In this document: positions 1 to 5,085 of the stretch, piece by piece
Layout of the letters: each line of letters starts with the position of its first letter
Numbering within the stretch: position 1 is the first letter of the stretch
Source of the DNA: Bacteroidaceae bacterium
GTDB taxonomy: Bacteria; Bacteroidota; Bacteroidia; Bacteroidales; Bacteroidaceae
DNA: 5,085 nucleotides
NCBI GenBank assembly: GCA_017558165.1
Contig: JAFYWE010000164.1
Coordinates: forward strand, 1 to 5,085
Direction of reading: 5' to 3'
The notes under the pieces: generated by a model
Databases searched by the model: none
The model's input: the letters and a program-made list of their open reading frames with translations, nothing else
What the model was told of the DNA's origin: nothing
Made by a program: the position numbers and the translations under genes

Positions 1-92
1 AGCGCGAGCGATAGGGCTTCTATCGCTCGCGTAAGGTTCTCTTGCCTGTCGCCCAGGTTTGTACCGAGTCCCAGGTATATTCTCTTTTTCAT
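1..92 (-). CDS. folK: 6-hydroxymethyl-7,8-dihydropterin pyrophosphokinase, N-terminal fragment (cut by window edge)
   Basis: FolK transfers pyrophosphate from ATP to 6-hydroxymethyl-7,8-dihydropterin, the step before dihydropteroate synthase in folate synthesis; it is cytosolic. Only 30 codons are visible. The translation starts MKKRIYLGLGTNLGDR, which is the family's first beta strand and the pterin-side LGxNxGDR loop (residues 7-16), followed by an amphipathic helix (ENLTRAIEAL). The ATG at 92-90 shares one base with the queA stop (TGATG), so it is probably translationally coupled to queA. The rest of the gene, normally about 130-170 codons, lies beyond base 1, so its completeness cannot be judged. 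Codons 21-30 form a strong inverted repeat, listed separately. Identification rests on a short but characteristic N-terminus and on the gene's position after queA. Confidence 0.85.
   Translation of the reverse strand, partial: MKKRIYLGLGTNLGDRQENLTRAIEALSLA
3..31 (-). repeat. 12-bp perfect inverted repeat with 5-base loop inside folK
   Basis: Bases 3-14 (CGCGAGCGATAG) are the exact reverse complement of bases 20-31 (CTATCGCTCGCG), with five bases between. In the minus-strand mRNA this is a 12-bp stem, two thirds G-C, about 60 bases after the folK start codon. It is wholly coding (around R22 to A30). No T-run can be seen after it because only two bases remain in the window. It could be a translation or transcription pause element, an enzyme recognition site or chance; the function is unknown. 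Confidence 0.6.
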
Positions 93-1186
93 CAGTCAAT
101 GATGAGCATTGCGTCGCCGTAGAGGCCGAAACGGTAACCCTCGTCAAGTGCCACCTGGTATGCCTTCATCACGTTGTCATATCCACCGAACGCTGTGGTG
201 AGCATGAGCATTGTAGAGTATGGTGCATAGAAGTTGGCAATCATGCAGTTGGCAACCTGGAAGTCGTACTCGGGGAAGATGAACTTGCTTGTCCATCCGT
301 CGTACTCTTTGAGCATGCCGCCTGTGAGTGTGGCTGTCTCGAGCACGCGTTGTACCGATGTACCAACCGCGCAGATGCGACGGCCGTCGGCCTTTGCCTT
401 GTTCACCAGCTGTACGGCGTCGGTGTCAACACTGATGAGGTCGCTGTCCATCTTGTGCTTTGTGAGGTCCTCGACGTCAATCTCGCGGAAACAGCCGAGT
501 CCTGTGTGCATTGTAACGAATGCTGTGTCAATACCACGGATCTCCATACGCTTCATAAGCTCGCGTGTGAAGTGGAGGCCTGCGAACGATGCTGTCACCG
601 AGCCTTCCTTCTTTGCGAAGTAGGTCTGGAAGTTCACGAGATCCTCGGGCTCCTCCTTGCGAAGGCGCTTGAAATCATCTGGCATCGGTGCCACGCCAAG
701 TGCGTAGAGCGCCTTCTTGAACTCATCGTGCGGACCGTCGTAGAGGAAACGCAGTGTACGTCCGCGTGATGTGGTGTTGTCGATAACCTCGGCTACCATT
801 GAGTTGTCCTCGCCGAAATAGAGCTTGTTACCGATACGTATCTTGCGGGCGGGGTCTACGAGCACGTCCCACAGGCGGAACTCCTCGTTGAGCTCGCGCA
901 ACAGGAATACCTCAATCTGTGCGTTGGTCTTCTCCTTGTTGCCGTAGAGGCGTGCGGGGAATACTTTGCTGTCGTTCATTACAAAGAGGTCACCCTCGTC
1001 AAAGTAGTTGATTACCTCCTTGAAAATGCGGTGCTCGATCTCGCCGGTCTTCTTGTGGAGAACCAACAGGCGTGACTCGTCACGGCAGTCGGCGGGGTAG
1101 AGCGCAATGCGGTCCTCGGGTAGTTTGTACTTGAACTGCGACAACTTCATGTGCTGCCCGTTTATGAGAAAATGTTCATCTGTCAT
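92..1186 (-). CDS. queA: S-adenosylmethionine:tRNA ribosyltransferase-isomerase (queuosine synthesis)
   Basis: QueA moves the ribosyl part of SAM onto 7-aminomethyl-7-deazaguanine (preQ1) at the wobble base of GUN-anticodon tRNAs and isomerises it, giving epoxyqueuosine. At 364 residues it is near the usual 340-360. Family motifs are seen in order: LPEDRIALYPA (22-32), NDSKVFPARLYG (71-82), RLWDVLVDPARKI (104-116), GSVTASFAGLHFT (195-207), AVGTSVQRVLE (273-283) and NFYAPYSTML (318-327). The chosen ATG at 1186 overlaps the truB stop by four bases (ATGA). A second in-frame ATG at 1150 (Met13) begins MKLSQFKYKLPED, where I expect most Bacteroidales QueA proteins to start, so residues 1-12 may be untranslated or a short extension. 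The usual NFH of the C-terminal motif is NFY here (Tyr320). No strong Shine-Dalgarno sequence precedes either start. The family assignment is secure; only the start is in doubt. Confidence 0.96.
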   Translation of the reverse strand: MTDEHFLINGQHMKLSQFKYKLPEDRIALYPADCRDESRLLVLHKKTGEIEHRIFKEVINYFDEGDLFVMNDSKVFPARLYGNKEKTNAQIEVFLLRELNEEFRLWDVLVDPARKIRIGNKLYFGEDNSMVAEVIDNTTSRGRTLRFLYDGPHDEFKKALYALGVAPMPDDFKRLRKEEPEDLVNFQTYFAKKEGSVTASFAGLHFTRELMKRMEIRGIDTAFVTMHTGLGCFREIDVEDLTKHKMDSDLISVDTDAVQLVNKAKADGRRICAVGTSVQRVLETATLTGGMLKEYDGWTSKFIFPEYDFQVANCMIANFYAPYSTMLMLTTAFGGYDNVMKAYQVALDEGYRFGLYGDAMLIID

Positions 1187-1875
1187 AGTTGTAACTGTTT
1201 TTCAAGCCATTCGGGGAATGACTCTATGTTGATACATTCTTCTAATTTATACTCTCCAATTCTTGTGCGTGCAAGGGCTGTAAGGTATGCTCCGCTGCCG
1301 AGTGCCTCGCCGATGTCGCGGGCGAGCGAGCGTATGTATGTTCCTTTGCCGCATACCACGCGTATCCTTATCTTGGGAAGCTCGAAGCTCAGGAGCTCGA
1401 TCTCGTCAATGCGTATCTGCTTGGGTGCGAGTTCCATGTCGCTGCCGCCTCGGGCAAGGTCGTAGGCACGCTTGCCGTCGACCTTACAGGCACTGAACAA
1501 CGGCGGGCGCTGTGCTATGTTGCCCGTGAACTGCTTGAGAACCTCCTCGGTCATCTCTCTTGTGATGTGCTCATACGGGTATGTGGCATTCACGGGGTGC
1601 TCCATGTCAAAGGACGGTGTCGTTGCACCAAGCATTATCTCTGCCTCGTACTCCTTTGTCTGTGTCTGCAGCTCCTCGATTCTCTTGGTTGCCTTGCCTG
1701 TACACAACAGCAGTACGCCTGTTGCCAACGGGTCGAGCGTTCCCGCGTGTCCCACCTTGAATCTCTTTATGCCGTATGCACGGCTGAGCTGGTAGCGTAC
1801 CTTGTTCACTATCTGGAACGATGTCCAGGTGTAGGGCTTGTTTATGGCTATTACCTCTCCTGCTACAAAGTCCAT
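1183..1875 (-). CDS. truB: tRNA pseudouridine-55 synthase, short form without PUA domain
   Basis: TruB isomerises U55 in the T-loop of tRNAs to pseudouridine; it is cytosolic. The 230-residue product has the full catalytic core: INKPYTWTS (11-19), KVGHAGTLDPLATGVL (40-55) with Asp48 as the catalytic aspartate, KEYEAEIMLGATTPSFD (74-90), RPPLFSACKVDGKRAYDL (123-140) and GKGTYIRSLARDIGEAL (176-192). The Escherichia coli enzyme is about 314 residues; this one ends soon after the core and lacks a C-terminal PUA domain, which I recall as common in Bacteroidota and so not evidence of truncation. The start at 1875 shares one base with the uppP stop (TAATG), and the stop overlaps the queA start (ATGA), so it is probably translated in a coupled series. 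The assignment is firm. Confidence 0.97.
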   Translation of the reverse strand: MDFVAGEVIAINKPYTWTSFQIVNKVRYQLSRAYGIKRFKVGHAGTLDPLATGVLLLCTGKATKRIEELQTQTKEYEAEIMLGATTPSFDMEHPVNATYPYEHITREMTEEVLKQFTGNIAQRPPLFSACKVDGKRAYDLARGGSDMELAPKQIRIDEIELLSFELPKIRIRVVCGKGTYIRSLARDIGEALGSGAYLTALARTRIGEYKLEECINIESFPEWLEKQLQL

Positions 1876-2732
1876 TATGCTATAGTAAGGTTATGTCCGG
1901 TCAACAACATCAGCAGTATGGCTCCACCAACGACAATCCTGTACCAACCGAATGCCTTGAAACCGTACTTTGTAACAAAGCTGATGAAGAACTTTATCGC
2001 AAGCATTGCAACGATGAATGCCACTACGTTTCCAAGAATCAGGGTGCCGAGGTTGTTCGTGATGATCTCCATTCCTGCGGGGTCCATGAACAGCTTGAGC
2101 ATCTTGAACAGCGTGGCCGCGAACATTGTGGGCACGGCAAGGAAGAACGAGAACTCTGCAGCCTTCTTGCGTGTGAGCTTCTGTGCCATACCTCCCACAA
2201 TTGTCGCCATTGAACGTGACACGCCGGGAATCATTGAGATGCACTGGAAAAGACCTATCCAGAACGCACGTTTCTCGGTGAGCTCGGTCTCCTCGCTTCC
2301 CTTGTTGAATATCTTGTCACAGAAGAGCATGAATATACCTCCAAGGATAAGTGTCACGGCAACTACCACTACGCTCTCCAGCATGGCGTCAATCATGTCG
2401 TTGAACAGCAGGCCAAGAACGGCCGCAGGGATAAACGCCACAAGCAGCTTCCAGTAGAAATCGTACTTGTGCAGGAACTTCCTGAGCGGTGTCGCACCCT
2501 CGGGTGCAGGGGTGTGGTTGAGCTGGAAGAATCTCTTCCAGTAGAGTACTACTACCGAAAGTATGGCACCGAACTGTATGATGTAGGTGAATGCCTTCAC
2601 GAACTCTGTGCTCTCTACGCCCAGGATGTTCTGGGTTATAATCATGTGGCCGGTAGAAGATACTGGCAGGAACTCTGTCAGGCCCTCTATGATGGCGATG
2701 ATTATGGTCTCGAATGTTGAAATGTCAGACAT
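1875..2732 (-). CDS. uppP: undecaprenyl-diphosphatase (UppP/BacA)
   Basis: This integral inner-membrane enzyme dephosphorylates undecaprenyl pyrophosphate to the monophosphate carrier used for peptidoglycan and surface glycans; overexpression is known to raise bacitracin tolerance. The 285-residue product is mostly hydrophobic. It carries both signature motifs: EGLTEFLPVSSTGH (16-29), with Glu16, Glu20 and His29, and PGVSRS (169-174), with Arg173. These correspond, one residue shifted, to the catalytic Glu17, Glu21, His30 and Arg174 of the E. coli enzyme. Further hydrophobic helices are visible around 95-111, 118-137, 194-210, 229-252 and 262-278. A hydrophilic segment at 66-90 is probably a cytoplasmic loop. 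The start follows a 26-base A-rich leader after the DUF3098 stop, and the stop overlaps truB. No key residue is missing. Confidence 0.97.
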   Translation of the reverse strand: MSDISTFETIIIAIIEGLTEFLPVSSTGHMIITQNILGVESTEFVKAFTYIIQFGAILSVVVLYWKRFFQLNHTPAPEGATPLRKFLHKYDFYWKLLVAFIPAAVLGLLFNDMIDAMLESVVVVAVTLILGGIFMLFCDKIFNKGSEETELTEKRAFWIGLFQCISMIPGVSRSMATIVGGMAQKLTRKKAAEFSFFLAVPTMFAATLFKMLKLFMDPAGMEIITNNLGTLILGNVVAFIVAMLAIKFFISFVTKYGFKAFGWYRIVVGGAILLMLLTGHNLTIA

Positions 2733-2758
2733 GTTCTATTATTGTTTTTGTTGATGTT

Positions 2759-2989
2759 TCATTTCTTGTCCTTTGGCCTGTACATTATTGCCACAATCAT
2801 GGATATGAATCCCAGGAAGCAGATTGTGGGTGCCAGCTTGATACGGCGGAAACTGAATATCTCAGGCTCGAAGTGTGTCTCGGTAGAGCCGGGGCCAGCC
2901 ATCAGTATAAAACCGATGATTATTGCCACTGCCGCGATTGCAAGCAGTATGTAGTTGGTCTTTCCGAATGCGAATTTAGACTTGTCCAT
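2759..2989 (-). CDS. DUF3098 small two-helix membrane protein, function unknown
   Basis: The 76-residue protein has two hydrophobic segments, about 12-31 and 51-69, joined by a polar loop containing FEPEIFSFRRIKLAP (40-54), which I recognise as the core of the DUF3098 family of Bacteroidota. The ends are charged (MDKSK at the N-terminus, RPKDKK at the C-terminus), consistent with both termini on the cytoplasmic side and the loop outside; this topology is inferred. No catalytic motif or signal peptide is seen. It starts 11 bases after the ftsX stop, behind the A-rich leader AAACAACGATA, and is followed by uppP after 26 bases. The position between a divisome gene and a lipid-carrier phosphatase suggests an envelope role, but no function is established from the sequence. 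It is a real gene rather than a chance ORF: family match, co-directional, and fitted into the cluster. Confidence 0.9.
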   Translation of the reverse strand: MDKSKFAFGKTNYILLAIAAVAIIIGFILMAGPGSTETHFEPEIFSFRRIKLAPTICFLGFISMIVAIMYRPKDKK

Positions 2990-3000
2990 TATCGTTGTTT

Positions 3001-3861
3001 TTAGATGAAATACAGATCGTTGTTGCGCATGCGCAGGAACCTGTTCACCGACAGGAATGCGCAGAGGCTGCAGATGGTTATTCCGAACAGGATGACTGCC
3101 GCTCCCACAACGGCAAGGTTGTCAATGGGAAGGTATGCCGCAAGTACCGGTTCCTGTTGCTGCAGGAAGTATATGCCGGCTGCCAGCATGGCGTTGGCCA
3201 ATACTCCCGATAGAAGGCCTATCCACATGTTGCTTACAATGAAAGGCCTGCGTATGAAACCCCATGTGGCACCGGTGAGCTTCATCGTGTGCATGAGGAA
3301 TCTCTTTGAATATATCGACAGTCTCACGAGGTTGCTTATGAGCGACCACGATATCAATGTGAGCATCGCCAGGAATGCCAGCAGTGTGAGCCCAATCTTC
3401 TGGATGCCTTCATTTACCGAGTCCATGAGTTCCTGCTGGTATATGAGCTCCTTTACTTCCTTGTTGCGCAGGAGGCTCTTCTCAATCATCACCAGAGAGT
3501 CCTTGTTTGCGTATTCGGGCTTCAATGTAAGCTCAATCTCCGCCTCGTAAGGGTTGTAGCCCAGCTGCTCTACCGGGTCGGCCTTCAGCTCGAGCTTCTG
3601 CTCCTCGAGTGCCTGCTCCTTGGAGATGTACTTGACGGCCTGTGTATAGCCGCTTGCGTCAAGTCGCTCCTTAAGCTTGAGGATGTCGGCCTCGGGTGCG
3701 TCATTGTTCATTATCACCGACACTCCAAGGTTGTCCTGCACACTTTTCGACACTTCCTGTGCCGCGACAAACAGTATGCCCATTGCTCCTAACAGAAGCA
3801 ACACCAGTGTTGTGCTGATGTAGACGCTTATTGTCTGTATCTTGAATATAGGCTTTTTCAT
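3001..3861 (-). CDS. ftsX: cell-division permease-like protein FtsX
   Basis: FtsX is the membrane half of the FtsEX ABC-type complex, which joins the divisome and activates peptidoglycan hydrolases across the membrane rather than transporting a substrate. The 286-residue product has the expected layout: a short cytoplasmic N-terminus, TM1 about 12-34, a large extracytoplasmic domain about 35-155, TM2 about 157-178, a cytoplasmic stretch with the conserved MKLTGAT (193-199) that in the family faces FtsE, TM3 about 212-233, a short outer loop, and TM4 about 250-272. It ends with a basic tail (RFLRMRNN). The ATG at 3861 overlaps the methyltransferase stop by four bases (ATGA), which supports this start. 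ftsE is not in the window; in many Bacteroidota it lies elsewhere. A generic ABC permease is the only alternative, and size and topology favour FtsX. Confidence 0.93.
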   Translation of the reverse strand: MKKPIFKIQTISVYISTTLVLLLLGAMGILFVAAQEVSKSVQDNLGVSVIMNNDAPEADILKLKERLDASGYTQAVKYISKEQALEEQKLELKADPVEQLGYNPYEAEIELTLKPEYANKDSLVMIEKSLLRNKEVKELIYQQELMDSVNEGIQKIGLTLLAFLAMLTLISWSLISNLVRLSIYSKRFLMHTMKLTGATWGFIRRPFIVSNMWIGLLSGVLANAMLAAGIYFLQQQEPVLAAYLPIDNLAVVGAAVILFGITICSLCAFLSVNRFLRMRNNDLYFI

Positions 3862-4757
3862 CTTCTCTTTCTAAAAACGTAAATGAGTGAGCTGCTGGCG
3901 TCGCGTCGTGTCCATTGCGCGAACCATCCTTTCAGGGCTGTCAGGAATCCTTTTACACTGGCCATGCCTGAACCTTTGTATCCCTCGCTGAGCATCGAGA
4001 TATAGAACCCGTCAAACGGCATCGTGTACTCTCTCTCAAGGATGAAGCCGTGTTTCTCGCCCCAACGCATGATTGTGGTGGGGGTGAAGTGCCACAGGTG
4101 GCGCGGGACGTCGTAGGCGGCCCAGTTCTCCTTGTAATGTCTGGCATCGTATGATTTGCAGTTGGGTACTGCTATCACGGCTATTCCCGTATCGTCTATT
4201 ATGCGGTAGAGCTCATCCCAAAAGGTATCAAGCTCCTGTATATGCTCCATTACGTGCCATAGTGTGACAACGTCGAACTCCTTGTCGCCAAGCTGTGTGA
4301 GGTATGTCTCGGGGTGCATGGTGAACCCGAACTCCTTCTGCGCAAGTTCCCTTGCCTGCGGGCTCTTCTCAATTGCCGTTACATCCCAGCCGGCCTTTTC
4401 CATAGCTCTTGCAAAGTAACCTGTTCCGGCTCCATAATCAAGTATGCGTCCGTTCTGCAACAGTGTCAGCCTCTCAATGAGATTGACCTTCTTGCGCAGC
4501 ATTATGGAACGTACGCAGTGGTATACCTTGTTCAGCAATCCCTTTCTCGTGTTGCTGTGTGATATATATGTCTGCGACTCGTAGTATCGCCCTATCTCCT
4601 TCTCGTCGGGGATTCCCTGTGTGAATACAAAACCGCATCCCTGACACTCCATTACCTCGAACTCTTCATTCGTGGCAAAACGGTCCTTGCAGGTGAAGCG
4701 TTTCCTGATGTAGCTCCCCTTGCATAGCGGGCATGATGTATGGGTTATTGTATTCAT
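3858..4757 (-). CDS. class I SAM-dependent methyltransferase with N-terminal Cys4 zinc-ribbon
   Basis: The 299-residue soluble protein begins with two CxxC pairs (Cys9/Cys12 and Cys38/Cys41) that should bind one zinc ion. A Rossmann-fold methyltransferase domain follows: motif I ILDYGAGTGYFA (105-116), the acidic end of strand 2 at Glu130, and LWHVMEHIQELD (166-177), the post-motif typical of Methyltransf_11/12/23-like proteins. A later YDVPRHLWHFTP (215-226) is a His-rich conserved stretch of this group. The C-terminus is basic (FRKRR). The substrate cannot be told; related proteins act on sugars, quinones or small molecules. The start at 4757 is the only in-frame ATG before an in-frame TGA near 4869 and follows the A-rich leader CAAATAAACAGAACC. 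It is the first gene of the cluster, and its stop overlaps ftsX, so the two are probably translated together. Confidence 0.9.
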   Translation of the reverse strand: MNTITHTSCPLCKGSYIRKRFTCKDRFATNEEFEVMECQGCGFVFTQGIPDEKEIGRYYESQTYISHSNTRKGLLNKVYHCVRSIMLRKKVNLIERLTLLQNGRILDYGAGTGYFARAMEKAGWDVTAIEKSPQARELAQKEFGFTMHPETYLTQLGDKEFDVVTLWHVMEHIQELDTFWDELYRIIDDTGIAVIAVPNCKSYDARHYKENWAAYDVPRHLWHFTPTTIMRWGEKHGFILEREYTMPFDGFYISMLSEGYKGSGMASVKGFLTALKGWFAQWTRRDASSSLIYVFRKRR

Positions 4758-4809
4758 TGGTTCTGTTTATTTGAAGACATCTTCGCTTTAGGGCATAATC
4801 CACCAAAAG

Positions 4810-4829
4810 ATGGTACAAAAATATACCAT
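4810..4829. repeat. 6-bp inverted repeat flanking the candidate -7 box
   Basis: ATGGTA at 4810-4815 and TACCAT at 4824-4829 are exact reverse complements separated by eight bases, and those eight bases are the candidate -7 box. A protein binding this dyad would cover the promoter, so it is a possible operator; the sequence alone does not prove it. Confidence 0.45.
4816..4823 (-). promoter_or_regulatory. candidate -7 promoter box for the methyltransferase-ftsX cluster
   Basis: On the minus strand this reads TATTTTTG, an exact match to the Bacteroidales sigma-ABfr -7 consensus TAnnTTTG. Transcription would begin around 4808-4810, giving a leader of about 50 bases before the methyltransferase ATG. 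No TTTG -33 box lies at the expected 19-21 base distance; the nearest TTG is only 12 bases upstream. The region is AT-rich, so chance matches are possible: another TATTTTTG lies on the minus strand at 4996-4989. Confidence 0.4.
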
Positions 4830-4942
4830 TTAGAGCAATTCTGTTCTTCTTTTTTGAAGTTTTGCATCAAAACCGTGCAAAAATCACCTTTTTTAACAAT
4901 TTGGTATGGGATTTATTTCTATTTTTGTGAAAACCTTTTGTG

Positions 4943-4964
4943 AATTTAAGAAGCTGTTTAAATT
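4943..4964. repeat. 22-bp near-palindrome in the upstream region
   Basis: AATTTAA (4943-4949) and TTAAATT (4958-4964) are exact reverse complements centred on AGCT (4952-4955). Nine of eleven positions in each half are symmetric. Such an interrupted palindrome could be a dimeric regulator site or part of a dispersed repeat; the AT-rich setting also makes chance plausible. Confidence 0.4.
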
Positions 4965-5023
4965 TATATCGTTAAGTTTTTTATAGAGCAAAAATAGGGT
5001 GTTTTATTATTTTTTGTAGGGCG

Positions 5024-5037
5024 CGTAGCGGGCTACG
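5024..5037. repeat. short GC-rich hairpin, not terminator-like
   Basis: CGTAGC (5024-5029) and GCTACG (5032-5037) are exact inverted repeats, best drawn as a 5-bp stem with a CGGG tetraloop. It sits in a GC-rich island of about 25 bases (5018-5043) inside AT-rich DNA. Neither strand has a T-run directly after it, so a Rho-independent terminator is not supported. Confidence 0.4.
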
Positions 5038-5085
5038 TAACCGAGAAAAAGAAGAAAACATACATTTTTGAATATAAAAAACAAC

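Larger units (their letters stand above)
4758..5085. other. AT-rich non-coding upstream region
   Basis: These 328 bases hold no credible gene on either strand: the reading frames are short and are broken by many stops. AT content is clearly higher than in the roughly half-GC genes. The region contains a candidate minus-strand promoter, a dyad over it, a near-palindrome, a 9-bp direct repeat (TTTTGTGAA at 4923-4931 and 4936-4944) and a GC-rich hairpin near 5024-5037. The plus strand ends in an A-rich stretch (AATATAAAAAACAAC) like the leaders seen here, so a divergent plus-strand gene may start just past 5085; this is a guess. Confidence 0.75.

Noticed and set aside
59..769. Plus-strand open frame of 236 codons opposite queA
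   Set aside because: It lies wholly opposite a clearly conserved QueA and the folK start. Its translation is Cys/His/Val-rich with no domain pattern, as expected of an antisense shadow.
1567..2457. Plus-strand open frame of 296 codons opposite truB and uppP
   Set aside because: It runs across the junction of two well-conserved minus-strand genes, has no recognisable motif and no leader; codon bias of the real genes explains the lack of stops.
3005..3550. Plus-strand open frame of 181 codons opposite ftsX
   Set aside because: Antisense to a secure gene, with low-complexity Ser/Arg/Met-rich translation and no family features.
3589..3609. Two CTCGAG sites nine bases apart within ftsX, forming an inverted repeat
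   Set aside because: Each copy is itself a palindrome and falls in Leu/Glu-rich codons (around LEEQKLELK), so codon use explains it; there is no T-run or other sign of function.
4773..4784. GAAGA-CA-TCTTC dyad in the methyltransferase leader
   Set aside because: The 5-bp arms with a 2-base spacer are too short to stand out from chance and too tight for a stable RNA hairpin.
4740..4943. Plus-strand open frame of 67 codons in the upstream region
   Set aside because: It begins antisense to the methyltransferase start and runs through AT-rich DNA; the Phe/Ile/Tyr-rich translation reflects base composition, and it would cover the likely promoter.
5024..5037. Hairpin considered as a Rho-independent terminator
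   Set aside because: The stem is only 5-6 bp and neither strand has a T-run immediately 3' of it.
4758..5085. Possible riboswitch, tRNA or small RNA gene in the intergenic region
   Set aside because: I see no clover-leaf pattern, conserved riboswitch core or stable multi-stem structure; only short AT-rich dyads and one small hairpin.

Overview
The window looks like a chromosomal housekeeping region from a member of the Bacteroidota, probably the order Bacteroidales. The support is: a DUF3098 protein, a family known mainly from Bacteroidota; short A-rich leaders with no clear Shine-Dalgarno sequence before the genes that do not overlap their neighbour; a TruB without a C-terminal PUA domain; and a TATTTTTG box matching the Bacteroidales -7 consensus TAnnTTTG. 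I cannot name the genus.

All recognisable genes lie on the minus strand, so the text reads from high to low coordinates. From 5085 to 4758 there is an AT-rich non-coding upstream region with a candidate promoter, several dyads and a small GC-rich hairpin island. It is followed by seven tightly packed genes: a class I SAM-dependent methyltransferase with an N-terminal Cys4 zinc-ribbon (4757-3858), ftsX (3861-3001), a small DUF3098 membrane protein (2989-2759), uppP/bacA (2732-1875), truB (1875-1183), queA (1186-92) and the first 30 codons of folK (92-1, cut by the window edge). Four of the six junctions overlap (ATGA twice, TAATG and TGATG once each). The other two gaps are 11 and 26 bases. 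No terminator-like hairpin with a T-run is visible between genes, so one polycistronic transcript is the simplest reading.

The cluster joins envelope functions (FtsX in divisome and peptidoglycan-hydrolase control, UppP in undecaprenyl carrier recycling, and DUF3098, a two-helix membrane protein of unknown function) with tRNA modification (TruB pseudouridine-55, QueA queuosine) and folate synthesis (FolK). The methyltransferase substrate cannot be read from the sequence.

No mobile element, CRISPR array, RNA gene or obviously new multi-gene system is visible. The points most worth a second look are the unexplained DUF3098 gene between ftsX and uppP, the zinc-ribbon methyltransferase heading the cluster, the dyads in the upstream region, a strong hairpin inside the start of folK, and a His-to-Tyr change in a usually conserved QueA motif.
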